Counted from the stretch's first letter, positions 34,898 to 47,219 are shown. The stretch: 64,000 nucleotides of DNA from Diphasiastrum complanatum (GCA_029204225.1 CM055111.1:1684421-1748420); one strand, 5' to 3'. Made by a program: numbers and translations. Notes: generated by a model not told the origin, from the sequence alone.

Positions 34898-36111
34898 TCT
34901 CGTGCTATACCAATCAAAAGTTGCTAGATTTGTGTAGTATTTATGTCGTTCCCCAAGGAGATAGCACTTAGAAGTTGTTTAATTGGTACAATCCTAACTT
35001 ATTTCGAATGAAATGTAGTCGAGCATTAATCTAGTTGTCAACAGACATTTTATAAGTAATTAATATTACTTTTGGTGTGGGTGTGTGATGATAATGAATT
35101 CCAGACAACAATCTTCCTCTATCAAACTGAATGAAAAGCGTTCTATAAGTGAAATGATATCAGAGTAGCTCGAATGAATTACACTTTTTGACTAATAAAG
35201 TTGTCAGCAAAGACTTGTGTTGCGTTCGATGCAGACGTGTACGAACAAACAAAAAGTTGATCTTATTCTTGAACTAATGTGTTCTAGACAGAAGTCCTCA
35301 ACAACTAAAGTCCAATCATGGTTAAAGAACTCAAATCGTTCGCAAATATGTTATAAACATTTATCTTTGTTACCAACATAAATACATATCAGTAACTCAA
35401 TTCTTCAGGCAGGGACTGGCATTTTAAATGCATACATACTTTTCTTTCAGTGACTGTGGAAAATTGCACCAAGGGATACTTTACTCGGGTGACGAACACA
35501 AAGTATTTACACAAACGGGTAAGCTAGTTTAAAGACAGTTCTTCAGATCAACTTTACGGAAACACTATCTAATCAAAGAATGATTTAAGTAATGCATACG
35601 AGATTGCTAGTAGATTCAAAATCACTCTCACTCAACAGTGCGGAGAACAGATTTCAGAAAGGATAGCCTTCGCCTCTCTATTCACTTCTTCAATTTTACA
35701 ATACGAAAACTCTCTCTCTCTCTCTCTCGGTGGTGTGAGAATGAAGCGTGTCTTTCTTTTATATCCTACGGAACGAGCAAACACACCTCTTAAGATTCTA
35801 GGTGCGACGCTCCATTTACTAAATCTAGTTAATAAATAGGCTACAAGTAAATGTAAATTCTATCATTGAAGGTAACTTTCACTAAGAGTTTAATTTACTC
35901 TGGTTTACAGAGACAATATGGATCTTGTAGCTTCGTGTTCCAAGCGTCGTTTTATTTCAGGAGGCCTTGTCCTTTAATAGAAGACAAGTCCTTAGCAATT
36001 ATATCTCGAAAAATGATATCCTCTTCATAATATATATTTGTCCAACGCATGTCCTCAGTTCCAAGTATATATTGCCATTTTGGAATAAATATACAAATAT
36101 GTGGTATCACA
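34898..36111 (-). repeat. 3' LTR of gypsy element 2
   Basis: 1214 bp from TCTCGTGCTATACC to GGTATCACA; the homologous right LTR starts TGTCGTGCTATACC. Contains a CT microsatellite near 35711-35728. The polypurine tract lies just outside at 36112-36125 (plus TATCCCCCTCCTC). Confidence 0.8.
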
Positions 36112-36659
36112 TATCCCCCTCCTCAAATGTGAAATGTCCTCGTGAACAGATAATCTTTGTTTCAAGGGTTATTCATTTCTTAGAAAAGAATATTTTCGTA
36201 TTGTTGAATACTTCACTTTTAAATCTTGGTTAGGTCAAATGTGAAGATATTTTTTCAGTTTGAATATATGACCTGTACTTGGGATTTCAACATCAAATGT
36301 TGATTCGAAATGTATTTCAACAAATAAGATATAAAAGGCTCAACATCATATATAATCTACAGTCGGCTAAGAGATAATCTTAATTAAATTAAGATTGTTA
36401 AAATTTAAATAATCAAGCCTACACAATCTTCCACATAGTTATACATGTAAACATAAATATGAATGACCTATTGGAACACGTGTACATTTACACATTTAAA
36501 AAAAAGAGATTTACTAAATTCAAAAATAAATAAATAATGAGTAAAATAATATATAACAATTTATTAATGATTATAAAAAAAAATTTAAAAAAGACGAAAA
36601 GAAAAAAAAATTGAGAAGAAAAAAAAAAATTCTTTTCTCGAAATCCTTCGTCAGAGATT

Positions 36660-36850
36660 ATATTTCTTCAGTCTGGAACCGTTAATATGTGTTGGCAATA
36701 ATTCACCGTCCAAAGACCAAAGTTGAACAGAACCGTTTTCAAATACTTCAATGACCTTGTACAGTCCCATCCATCTCATATGTAACTTTCTCAAAAAAAT
36801 TTGATGATGATTGTCATAGATCAAAGCATAATCATGTACAACAATGGAAT
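36660..36850 (-). pseudogene. Integrase C-terminal remnant (gypsy 2)
   Basis: Minus strand reads DYALIYDNHHQIFLRKLHMR, then WMGLYKVIEVFENGSVQL and HINGSRLKKY, the conserved tail of Tat/Athila-type integrases (LxYDSRxxxxPGKLxxRWxGPY...NGSRLKxY). It is not in an ORF starting with Met but is continuous. The 36126-36660 stretch between it and the LTR is AT-rich and empty. Confidence 0.7.
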
Positions 36851-36879
36851 AGTTTCGTCCAGTTAGGAGGTCTCAGAAT

Positions 36880-37207
36880 TGGAGCATTAATTAGTTTGTG
36901 CTTAAGTTCTTTGAATGCTTTCTGTTGTGCTGCCGTCCGAATATAAGCAATGTACTTTTTAAGTAACTGTGTAAGAGCTGCAACAATATAGACATGATTC
37001 TAGATAAATCTTCGATAATAACCAACATGTCCTAAGAAACATCTCAGTTCATGTAGATTCGTTGGTATCAACAGATTCTTTATGACTTCGACTTTATCTT
37101 TGTCGACTTCAATTTCTCTGCTAGATATTCTATCACCCAAAAGTATACCTTCTCTCATACCGAAAAAACATTTTTTGGGGTGAAGTGACAAAAACAAGTG
37201 TCTCGAC
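36880..37207 (-). pseudogene. RT C-terminal part (gypsy 2), downstream of the copia insertion
   Basis: LSLHPKKCFFGMREGILLGD then IEVDKDKVEVIKNL and LRCFLGHVGYYRRFI, the standard gypsy RT thumb and connection. It continues briefly (QQKAFKELKHKLINAPIL) toward RNase H and then is lost. The other half of this RT is at 41374-42092; the copia-C element lies between, splitting the enzyme near LQRC. Confidence 0.88.
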
Positions 37208-38595
37208 TGTTGGAAATTAAGCCCACAGTTTCTTCCTTGGTGAATGACTAAGTTCTATTTCATGATTCTTTCTGCATGTTTATTGATCATTGATCTAGGA
37301 TCAGGTGAAACCAACTTTGGTTCTACGTCTGCTCATCTGATACCTACAAGAATCACAAACTTAGACAACCAATTTATTTGAAGAACATCTACAACGGGCT
37401 TCCGGCTGATCTCCAGCAAAGGGTAACCAATCTTGTCATAGTTTCAAGTTCAGATGTTAACTTCAATAATTTGAAGCCGTTGAAGACTTGGCCATCTTCA
37501 AGGACTTCCACAAAATTTAGCATTTAGATTAAGTTTGCATAAATACATTACTTTTGCGACAATCTGCAAAAAATACTCTAAGTGTCGCGACAATCTATAG
37601 AAATGAACTATGTTTTCAACAGCTTCGGCTTTTTTGCATTTTCTCGAAAAATGCAAAGAGAGAAAATTTTCGAAGGTCATTCATTTTCATAAATTACTGT
37701 TTCAAGGGCACCTTCGACTTTTTCGCAAAATCTCAAAGAGAGAGAAAAATGCCGAAGGTCGTCTATTTTGAACGAGGAATGTCCCCAGTCACTTTCCGAA
37801 ATTTGCGAAGTGAGAGCAAACCACTTCACGTAAAATGTGAAGTGAGAGAATTTGCGACGTCCTCATCCGTGTCAACGATGCTAAATTATTGACCGTATAT
37901 TACCTTTGTACATTTGTCACAAAAGCCATATACTTCCAAGTACAACGGCTTTCCTAATTAGGTGACAAGCATTCTATGTAATTAATACACGGATGAAGTC
38001 TATATATAGATCGTCCAAACACAGTCTAGTGGTTGCTCTGTCCATGAGACATATTATTTGAGCATCCCAATTACGCTGTCATTTTGGTTGAAATTGCTAT
38101 TTGTATTGTGCTTCAGTGTAATATAGCAACAGCTTGATTTTATCTGTGTATAACGTAGATGAATGCTTGTTGTGATTGAATGCACTTTCATTGTTGTTTG
38201 ATCGCGCTTGTTTACTCACTCTTATCAGAACACGACGTCTATGACACCTCAGTTTCTGATCAGACAATGGCTATCTTTGACGCTTGAGAAACTCGCGTTA
38301 TCATACTGCTATTCCATTTATTTCAAAACTATACTTCACGATTGAATCTGATTTCAGTAGTACCACATACAAACCATCTCTAATCTCTTTGGTGGACTGT
38401 ACTCTTGTTTCAGAGTATGAATTAATTTTTAAGATCATGTTGGGCAATTAAAGCACTTAAAGTTGTGATTACATTTAGCATAAGTTGTCTATTAGATTGC
38501 TTTTGCATTTAGCAACTGATTAGAATGGAAGAGCTATTCCGCAATATTTTTGCTCTCTTCTCCGTTCGTGTTCTTCTATCTCCCTTGCCCCATCA
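37208..38595 (+). repeat. 5' LTR of copia-C
   Basis: 1388 bp, TGTTGGAAATTAAGCCC to CTTGCCCCATCA. Closely similar to 39989-41373 and to the split orphan LTR at 1376-1743/7506-8269. Confidence 0.9.
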
Positions 38596-38636
38596 GATTG
38601 GTATTAGAGCATAACTCCAATAAACTGAAAGATTGA

Positions 38637-38868
38637 ATGATATTGATAGATAGAGATCTTTGGGATGTAGTAGAAGGTGCAGACCTGAAACCAGAAGATG
38701 GTGATCAAGCAAAAGCTTGGAAGATCAAAGATTAGAAGGCCCTAGCATGTATCACACTCAATCTGGCCGACTCTCAAATATCTCACGTTACCACGTGCAA
38801 AACCTCTAAAGAAGCACTGGACTTGTTATCAAGTCTTTACATCTTAGAAGGAAGTTCTTTACTCTTAG
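38637..38868 (+). pseudogene. Copia-C gag N-terminal fragment
   Basis: MILIDRDLWDVVEGAD then DQAKAWKIKD, one stop, KALACITLNLADSQISHV and SKEALDLLSSLY. This is the start of a UBN2-type copia Gag lacking its first strand. It runs straight into RT sequence near 38870, the junction of the internal deletion. Confidence 0.75.
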
Positions 38869-38869
38869 C

Positions 38870-39975
38870 ATGTCGTTCGATAGAATCAACTCTTACCTCA
38901 TTCAATTAGGATTTGCAAACAATTCAACTAACTGTAATGTTTATTCAAAGCATATAGGCACCAGTTCAGTTCACATAACTCCTTACATAGATGATGCATT
39001 TATTTTGTCTAACGACACTTCTTTTCTTCACACTACTAAGAGTGATCTGTCAAAAGAATTTGACATGACTGATTTAGGAGCTGCTCATTCTTTGCTAGGA
39101 ATTCACATTACTAGAGATAGACTCCAAAAGAAGATCTATCTTAGCCAACAGACATATCTGAAAGACATTTTAAAAAAGTTTCATATGTTTGACTGCAAAC
39201 TAATTGATACTCCAATGGATCCAAGTATAGTACTGACTAAACCTTCTTGTGCTGAGACTGATAGCGAAGTACTCGACTTAGCAAAGTACTCTTATCATTC
39301 ACTAATCGGATCTCTAATGTATGCAATGCTGTGTACTAGACCAGATTTAGCATACACTGTCAGCACGTTAAGTCAATTCATGTCTAGACCTAGGATCTCT
39401 CAATGGAAAGCATTAAAGAGAGTGATGAGATATATTCAGGAAAGTTTGGACCACATTTTATGTTATGATGAAAATGTTATCGACTTACTCATCCTACGAG
39501 GCTACTCCGACTCAGATTGGGAGGAACAGTCTCTACCAAAAAATCTACCTCCGAAATATGTTTCTATTTGGCAGGGGGACCGAATTCATGGAACTCAAGG
39601 AAGCAGAAATCAGTTGCGCTTTCTTCGACTGAGACGAAGTACATCGCAGCATGTCAAGCTTCAAAAGAAGCTGTATGGATCAGGTTATTACTTCATGACT
39701 TACATCACACTCAGTTTAATACTACCACCATTCTGTGTGACAACTTGACTTGTATTTCATTGTCACTGAATCCTAGATTTCATGGCAAATCCAAGCACAT
39801 AGAAATCCAGTATCATTTCATTCGAAAGAAAGTTTTCTCAAGGCAAGTGATCGTTCACTACTGCTCCACAACAGAAATGGTCGCAGACATCTTCACCAAA
39901 GTGCTTCCCAGGATCAAGCACCAGAAGTTCTTCAACATGCTGAACCTGACGAAGATACCAAGGCACCAACCATGA
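38870..39975 (+). pseudogene. Copia-C RT C-terminal half and RNase H
   Basis: From 38870: LGFANNSTNCNVYSK, then PYIDDAFILSND (the YVDD catalytic site, here YIDD), KEFDMTDLGAAHSLLGI, then MYAMLCTRPDLAYTVSTLSQF. A frameshift near 39515 moves to a second open piece (39517-39975) with the RNase H end: SVALSSTETKYIAACQASKE, LCDN, KHIEIQYHFIRKKV, ADIFTKVLP. RT fingers are missing. The stop at 39975 lies 13 bp before the 3' LTR. Confidence 0.88.
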
Positions 39976-39988
39976 CCTTAAGGGGGGC

Positions 39989-41373
39989 TGTTGAAAATTA
40001 AGCCCGCAGTTTCCTCCTTGGTGAATGACTAATTTCTATTTCATGATTCTTCTTGCATGTTTATTGATCATTGATCTAGGGTCAAGTGAAACCAACTTTG
40101 GTTCTATGTCCTCTCATCTGATACCTACACGAATCACAAACTTAGACAACCAATTTATTTGAAGAACGTCTACAACGGGCTTTCGGTTGATCTCTAGCAG
40201 AGGGTAACCAATCCTATCATAATTTCAAGTTCATAGGTTAACTTCAAATTTGAAGTCATTGAAGACTTGGCCATCTTCAAGGACTTCCACAAAATTAGCA
40301 TTTAGAACGAGTCTGTAGAAATACATTACTTTCGCGACAGTTTGCAAAAAATACTCTAAGTGTCGTGACAGTCTGCAGAAATGAACTATGTTGTCAACAG
40401 CTTCAGCTTTTTTGCATATTCCCGAAAAATGCGAAGAGAGAGAAAATTTTCGGAGGTCATCTATTTTCATAAGTTACTGTTTCAAGGGCACCTTTGCGTT
40501 TTTCGCAAAATCCCGAAGAGAGAGAAAAATTTCGAAGGTCGTCTATTATGAACGAAGAACATTCCCAGTTGCTTTCCGAAATTTGCGAAGTGAGAGCAAA
40601 CCACTTCACGTAAAATGCGAAGTGAGAGAATTTGTGATGTCCTCGTCCACATCAATGATGCTAAATTATTGATCGTATATCTACTGTGTACAGTTGTCAC
40701 AAAAGCCATATACTTCCAAGTACAACGGCTTTCCTAATTAGATGACAAGCATTCAATGTAATTAATACATGGATGAAATCTATAAATAGATCATCCAAAC
40801 ACAGTTTAGTGGTTGCTCCGTCCATGAGACATATTATTTGAGCATTCCAATTATGTCGTCACTTTTGTAATTGCTATTTGTATTGTGCTTCAGTGTAATA
40901 TAGCAGCAGCTTGTTTTTATTTGTGTATAATGTAAATGAATGCTTGTTGTGATTGAATGCACTTTCATTGTTGTTTGATCGCGCTTGTTTACTCACTCTG
41001 ATCAGAACATGGACGTCTACAACACCTCAGTTTTTTATCAAATGATGGCTGTCTTTGACGCCTGAGGAACTCGCGTTATCATACTGCTCTTCCATTTATT
41101 TCAGAACTATACTTCACGATTGAATCTGATTTTAGTAGTACCAGATACAAACCATCTCTAATCTCTTCGGTGGACTATACACTTGTTTCAGAGTATGAAT
41201 TAATTTTTAAGATCCTGTTGGGCAATTAGAACACTTAAAGTTGTGATTACATTTAGCATAAGTTGTCTATTAGACTGCTTTTGCATTTAGCAGCTGATTA
41301 GAACAGGAGAGCTGTTCCGCAATATTTCTGCTCTCTTCTCATATCGCATTCTTCTATCTCCCTTGCCCCATCA
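39989..41373 (+). repeat. 3' LTR of copia-C
   Basis: 1385 bp, TGTTGAAAATTAAGCCC to CTTGCCCCATCA, directly after the polypurine tract TAAGGGGGGC. Confidence 0.9.
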
Positions 41374-42092
41374 GATGACACCTCTGCAATGTAAGTTTTA
41401 GTTTCAGTATATGAGTCTTGATATTACTGAAAACACAGAAATCATCAATAAAAATTTCAAGAAATGTAGAAAGTAGCTGGTGCATTGAAAGACCAAAGGG
41501 CATTTCATTGTAGGCATAAGTGCCCCAATCAGTAGTAAAAGTTGTCTTTGGTCGATCCTCCTTCGTTACTCCAACTTGATTGTAGCCAGAGAAGCCATCA
41601 CATAACTATAGCGTTCTTGCCCAGCGACCTAGTCTAGAAAGGAATCCGTAAAGGGTAATGGGTGGTGATCTTTTTTTGTAGCAGCATTCAGTTTCCTAAA
41701 ATCCTGCAAATTCGAATGTTGTCAGTCTTCTTCTTTGGAACTACAACAATAGGAGATGCCCATTCACTACTTAAGACAGGATAGATAATACATGCCTTAA
41801 GGTGCTTGTTGAGCTCATCTTTCACCATCAGAGAGTACTTTGGATTGAGACGATATTGTCTATGTCGGACATGAATAGCATCCTCTTTCAAATCAATGCG
41901 GTGCTCACCAAATTTAGTAGGAATTCCTTTCAAATCTTCGAGTGACCATGCAAATACATCTTGATACTCTTTCAATAGCTCAATAAATTCTACTAATTCT
42001 ATCTCTCCAAGAGACTTAGAAACATGCACAAATTTTCCAGGTGCAAGTTCAATCAGATCAGTAGAATCTGGCAGTATTATACCTTCCGTCAT
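41374..42092 (-). pseudogene. RT N-terminal part (gypsy 2), upstream of the copia insertion
   Basis: Minus strand from 42092: FIELLKEYQDVFAWSLEDLK then GEHRIDLKEDA, SSEWASPIVVVPKKKTDN. The frame shifts after ICRI (41690) and continues as FTDSFLDW-, GYNQVGVTKEDRPKTTFTTD, AYNEMPFGLS and IFIDDFCVFS, the catalytic FxDD box at about 41440. It ends where copia-C begins. Confidence 0.88.
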
Positions 42093-42559
42093 ACTGGCCT
42101 AGGTATGGCCATGAATTTTGCGTAAGGCTGACCCCATAGATTTATTCAGCCTGGTCTTTATTACCAAATTCTTGTTCGGATTCCTCTTCGTGATCTGTTT
42201 CAGAATTTTCAGAATTCTCAACTGCATCCTCTTCGTCATCCGATGAATCATTATTCTCATAGCATTTGAAATAATTTACTTCAATGTCTGATGTAGAGAA
42301 TATATTAACATCATAAGAAGAATCTTCATAAGTAAAACTGGTGTCGGACGTAGGTGTTTCGCCTTCACATCTTTCACGACTCCAGATAATAATCTGTTCT
42401 TCTAGCTTTCCATGATTATTTTTCTCTCCAGTCTGGAATCTTAGTTCTCTAGACTTCCAATGTACACTTGCATTAGCCTGATAAAGCCAAGGCCATCAAA
42501 TTAAAATAGAGTAAGATGACAAACCAAGTAGATCTTCAACATACTTTACGTTCACAGAT

Positions 42560-43625
42560 CTACACTCTTCTTTATAATGTCCAAATGTGCTGCACTTCGT
42601 ACACCATAGTTTTGAAGTCGAAGAAGAAGCTTTCGGTCTCTTGTCTGCAACTTCTGAAATTTCAATTTCAGATCATTGAACTTTTTGTTAAGATCAGCCA
42701 TATTACTTTTTCAAAGTCTTTCAACTTTAGATGTCGCAAACTTGTCCTTAGTGATTTTACTATCTTCTTTTCGTTTGGACTTTCATTTCTTTCTTCATTC
42801 TATATCATTAGTTTTTATGTCTGACGAGTTACTGGAATCAGAATTGGAACTAGAAGAGCTTGAACGAGATTTGGATTTAGACTCGTCTTTACTGTCACTG
42901 GAGTCATGCTTGGACTTTTGAGTTCGTCTGGTAGAACGCCTTTTGCTTGCTAACTTGGAAATCTCATAATTCTTAGCACTCGCTATGACTGCTGATAAAG
43001 AAGTCATATATGCTTGTTTGCAATATCGATCAATTTTCGGTGGTAAACCTACAAAAAACCATTCAATCTGCATCGCAATAGGGTACACACGAGTTAGTTT
43101 TCCAATTAGATTTTTTACTTTTCATGTGTACCTTTGAAGAGATTCTTTACTCTTCTTCTGCACATTATTGAGTCGTCCAAGAATTCTTGATGAGTAACCA
43201 ATTTCTCTAAAATGGTTCAGAAATGCATCTTTCAACAATAACCAGGTAAGTACATGTCTTGGTTCAACTTGTCTATACCATATGCGTGCTTGCTTTCTCA
43301 AAAGACCAGGAAAAATCCGCAGCTTGTCAGCATCAACACCTTCGTTGTTCAAATTAGCAATTGATTCGAACTACGAAAGATAACTGTCAGCATCATCTGA
43401 AGATGTTCCTTTAAAATAATCATATTTGATCTTCAAAATTGAAGTGAAACATGGACCAGGGCCTTTCATATTCGGTTCTGGTTCTGGTTCCGACTTTGGA
43501 TCAGGATTTAGTTTTGGATTTATGACTTTAGAAGCTGGTTCAACTGCAGCAGAAGCTTCAAGACGAGGATTTTTAGGTAAGTTTTCAAGATTAAAATTCA
43601 GAAAAGGTGATTCTCCTCTTTGCAA
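42560..43625 (-). pseudogene. Gag with zinc knuckle (gypsy 2)
   Basis: Retrotransposon gag domain on the minus strand: DKLRIFPGLLRKQARIWYRQ, LLKDAFLNHFREIGYSSRIL then KESLQRYT. After it come a Ser/Asp/Lys-rich linker (about 42800-42950) and a CCHC knuckle near 42580 (WCTKCSTFGHYKEEC, all four ligands kept). The N-terminal part (43371-43625) is Pro/Glu-rich. Three frame breaks or stops divide it. Gag forms the particle that packages element RNA. Sequence 42093-42560 is an acidic spacer (protease expected but not recognised). Confidence 0.8.
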
Positions 43626-43751
43626 AGATTCTTGAATTCTTTTGAAAATTTCTTCTCAGAGTTTCCGATATCTTTCTAGTCTAGCAGCTCTATCTGACAT
43701 ACACTAGGAATGGAGATGGAGTTGTCAGTTTGTATCAACTTTATTTGGCTA

Positions 43752-43781
43752 TCCTTGGCAACGGCACCAAAAATTGGCATA
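43752..43781 (-). other. Primer binding site region of gypsy 2
   Basis: Plus strand TTGGCAACGGCACCA is the complement of TGGTGCCGTTGCCAA, the type of primer site common in Tat/Athila gypsy elements. A spacer of about 11 bp separates it from the LTR. Confidence 0.7.
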
Positions 43782-44540
43782 TGTCGTGCTATACCAATCT
43801 AAAGTTGCTAGATTTGTGTAGTATTTATGTCGTTCCCCAAGGAGATAGCACTTAGAAGTTGTTTAGTTGGTACAGTCCTGACTTATTTCAAATGAAATGG
43901 AGTCAAGCGTTAATATGGTTGTCAACCAACATTTTATAACTAACCAATATTACTTTTGGTGTGGGTGTGTGATGATAATGAATTCCAGACAACAATCTTC
44001 CTCTATCAAACAATGAAAAGCGTTCTATAAGTGAAATGATATCAGAGTAGCTCGAATGAATTACACTCTGACTAATTAAGTTGTCAACAAATACTTGTGT
44101 TGAATTCGATACAGACGTGTACGAACAAACAAAAAGTTAATCGTATTCTTGAACTAATGTGTTCTAGACAAAAGTCCTCAACAACTAAAGTCCAGTCACG
44201 GTTAAAGAACTCAAATAGTTCACGAATATGTTAGAAACATTTATCTTTGTTACCAACATGAATACAGATCAGTAACTTAATTCTTCAGGCAGGGACTAGC
44301 ATTTCACATGCATACATACTTTTATATCAGTGACTATGGAAAACTACACCAAGGGATACTTTACTCGAGTGACGAACACAAAATATTCGTGTAGACGGGT
44401 AAGCTAGTTTAAAGATAGTTCTTTAGATAAATTTTACAAAAACAAATGAACTATTCTAACTGTCTAACCAAAGAATGATTTAAGTAATGCATACGAGATT
44501 GCTAGTAGATTCAAAATCACTCACACTCAATAGTGCAGAG
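43782..44540 (-). repeat. 5' LTR of gypsy 2, truncated
   Basis: Matches 34898-35650 and breaks off at AGTGCAGAGAACA, where copia-B sequence begins. About 450 bp of the LTR, including its end, is missing. Confidence 0.85.
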
Positions 44541-44569
44541 AACAAAAATCGGTCTCCAGAACACATTTC

Positions 44570-45313
44570 CTATTTCGTAGTTGTTTCGTTTGCAATATCT
44601 GCAAAATAGCTTCTTCTTTGTCTGCGGATTCGACTGTTCCTTGTGCTGAGCTGGTTTCTGGTCTGGCCTTTTTTCTTCTTCTGCTTTTTCATGCCCTTGT
44701 TGGTGTACAAGGCATGAGAATCAGCTGAAGAACTTGATGCTTTGTTCCTTCGCGTGTCGTCCTGCAACAACATAGTGATGACTCTCGAAAGAGTCAACTA
44801 TGGATGATTCGTGATGATCATCACCCAGCTGTCTCAAGAACTTGGCAAGCTTGTAAGCAGTTGCATCAGTGCGTCTTGATCGTCTATAATAGATCTGACA
44901 GCGGCCATTTGCCTTAGCAGGTTCTTGAATTGATTAATGTGATTCTGTAGAGAATCACCATTCGTCATCTTGAGGGAGTAGAATTTCTTCCTGAGATGTA
45001 CCTTAGAAGCTATATCTCGCACTTCGTATAGCGTTCTCAAGATGTCTCAGACTTCTTTCGATGTCTGAGCCTCGGATACATGGCCAATTTGTGTATCCGT
45101 GATGTTGAGGATGATCAGCGCGAAAGCTTTTCCATCCTTCAACTTCCATCTGGCGATTGCCGCGTCGTCCGCTTCGGGTTTCCCTTTTGCACCTGTGACA
45201 ACATCGTACAATTATTTTGCCATTAGTACAGTCTTCATCTTAAATTTCCACATATGGTAATTGGCTTCATCAATCTTGTCCATGAGAGGACTGGCTTTCC
45301 CTTGGGAATCCAT
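44570..45313 (-). pseudogene. Copia-B gag fragment
   Basis: Starts at an ATG at 45313: MDSQGKASPLMDKIDEANYH then MWKFKMKTVLMAK, a copia Gag start, one stop, then UBN2 capsid (LRTLYEVRDIASKVHLRKKF, LQNHINQFKNLLRQM, LLTSLPSS). The C-terminal basic region lies at 44570-44797. No zinc knuckle remains; the element is cut at 44540. Frameshifts and a stop after KEV are present. Same gag subfamily as the pieces at 49216 and 51303. Confidence 0.82.
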
Positions 45314-45454
45314 GTGGAAGAATTAGTCTAAGTGATAGGAGAAACTATCAGTGACTTAAGTATGAAAATCTGATACTGAAAAATACTGAACAAGAAAACA
45401 ATTACTCTATCGGCTAGTAGAGTCTTGTACCGTGGGAGCTAATCGAGCTATAAA

Positions 45455-46420
45455 GATTCCTCTAATACCATGTTGGGAGAGAGGGAGGAAGAATAAATGA
45501 CGAACACGAACGAGAAACGAACTCGAACAAGAAACGAACGAGAAGCGAACTCGAACATAAAATGTTCGTGTGCAGCAGAATGAGTTAAATGACTCTCTCC
45601 CTTAGCATGACTACGCCTATCAGAATGAACAGAACTTTAGTGATAGAAATCATAGTCATTCTAGATTATGTAGCCAAACATTTAAATGGATGAAGCGCTA
45701 GATGAATAATTTGTCGCGAATTGCAAGACAAATTATCTGTCATGAATGATTCGCGAAGAGCTAAATTGTGCTCAACTGATAATTAGTCGCAAATTATTTG
45801 CGAAAGACAAGACTAAAAGTTGATCGTCTATTACCAAAAAGAGCAACTAGAAAGATCAGACAAAATGAAGAACAAGCATAACAATATTAACACAGATCTG
45901 AATGCAGAACAAAGAGCTGTATCAGATTAAGTATATCATGTATATAAGTTAATAATGCGGCAAAGCACAATACAATAGCGAACAAAACCGCGTGCCCTAC
46001 GAAGCTTATTCTTTCTGTAATGAGGAATGAAACCTCTTCTCTTAGTCTCTTCTTCACTCACTTAATCATTTAATAATCATCATCGAATACGCAGATGATA
46101 TCCAATATATATATACATAATATTACAGGTGTGCAGATGCAAAAGTACAGAGTGGATGTGCTGTCTGTAGGAGATCATGGGTGGCTGCACTTGTTGTCCA
46201 ATCTGTTAGTGCAACTGCATGGGGTGAGGGTGAAAAGGGTGCGACATCAGCCAGTACTAAAGTGAACGTTGGTGATGACGCAAAATTGCGTCACTCTTAC
46301 GAATGGCCTTAGGATAAGATTTACAGGGTGCCTTATCTGTTAGGGCACCTTTGGCATTCAGTAAGGTAGTGTCCCCTTTTCGCCTGTCACCATGACCTGT
46401 GTAAGAACACAGTGTCATGA
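45455..46420 (-). repeat. Copia-B primer site and 5' LTR (right end approximate)
   Basis: Plus-strand CTCTAATACCA at about 45460 is the complement of a TGGTATTAGAG primer site, and TGTTGGGAGAGAGG at 45471 is the LTR edge. On the minus strand a TATA-like TATATATATTGG near 46105 would be the LTR promoter. A short palindrome (TGACGCAAAATTGCGTCA) lies near 46276. The outer end cannot be fixed. Confidence 0.55.
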
Positions 46421-47219
46421 TTCATTCACCTTTTATTCGTCTGTGCAAATTTGCGTGTAGAAAATGCAGACTGCGTGACAACGTTAGAAAAATATGCAGC
46501 ATGAATGGAGGTAGATTAAAATTGGGACTTAGGAGAGTAGGAGGAGTAAATCCAACGATAATTCAAGACATTAGTTTTGCCATTAGGTTTGAACGTCTTT
46601 TGAATAGTGAACAGTTGATACTTCGACTGTTGAGAATTGTTGAGTCAAGAGACTGTCGACTATCAAAATCTGAACAAGTTGAATTATTGTATCAAGCAAA
46701 TGAGCCTTTGGAATCAGATCACTGTCATTAATCAACAGACATAATAGATGTTACACATTGATTAGATTTAAGTAAAGAGTCAAATCTTCTAACTGTCGTA
46801 GCCATTATAGAACTAAGAGTTACTTTGAAGCATGCAGTTATTACTGCAATTGTCTTGTGCTATCCATATCACTTGACTTGTATTCTTTACTTTATGAATC
46901 AATTAATTATCTTATTGCGTTTAGGATATTGTTAGTGTGCTTGCTATGCTTTTTTTTTATCGTTCTATCTGATTGCTCTTAACATATTTGTCTAAACTAT
47001 CCAACTTTCAATTCCACAACAAACAATCATTCGAATTCTACCTCTATCGGTACTAACAACTTCGAAGTCAGAACTAAGTCGAATCAGCCAAGTCTTGGAA
47101 CTCGACACTCTGATACATGCACCGAGTCAATCTAAGTAATAGTCTGAATCAACAATTGGTAAAGATCTTGTCATAATTTAATGTTGAGTTTTTCTCTTGA
47201 CTTGATTTCGTGTTCAGCA
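46420..47219 (+). repeat. Copia LTR (plus strand) and primer site, interior lost
   Basis: Ends GTGTTCAGCA at 47219, followed by TGGTATCAGAGC at 47224-47235. Parts resemble the copia-D LTR (CTGCAATTGTCTT, TTATTGCGTTTAGGATATTG). Bases 46565-46680 recur at 50282-50400. Only about 55 bp of interior remains before copia-G begins. The left end is uncertain. Confidence 0.55.

Larger units (their letters stand above)
37208..41373 (+). mobile_element. Copia-C: LTR retrotransposon with large internal deletion
   Basis: Two long LTRs (37208-38595 and 39989-41373), primer site 38599-38610 (TGGTATTAGAGC) and polypurine tract 39979-39988. The interior is only about 1.4 kb: a gag N-terminal piece joined directly to RT C-terminus and RNase H. 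Protease, integrase and the RT front half are gone. It sits inside the RT gene of gypsy 2 and is therefore younger than it. Flanking bases TCGAC and GATGA do not form a clean target duplication. It could only have moved with proteins from a relative if the deletion preceded insertion. Confidence 0.85.
34898..44540 (-). mobile_element. Ty3/gypsy element 2 (Tat/Athila-like), with nested copia-C
   Basis: Two LTR copies (34898-36111 and 43782-44540, the second truncated), a primer site inside the right LTR (GGCAACGGCACCA on the plus strand) and a polypurine tract inside the left LTR. On the minus strand: gag, zinc knuckle, RT, a remnant of the integrase C-terminus. The DVFAW..DLKGIP..FGEHRI block and the C-terminal MRWMGLYKVIEVFENGSVQL block resemble the non-chromovirus Tat/Athila side. 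Most of RNase H and the integrase core are missing. It inserted into a copia gag on the left; the original right flank is lost. Confidence 0.8.

Noticed and set aside
37203-41378. Target duplication for copia-C
   Set aside because: Flanks TCGAC and GATGA share too little; not claimed.
42795-43088. Ser/Asp-rich frame as a separate acidic protein
   Set aside because: It is the linker between capsid and zinc knuckle of the gypsy 2 gag.
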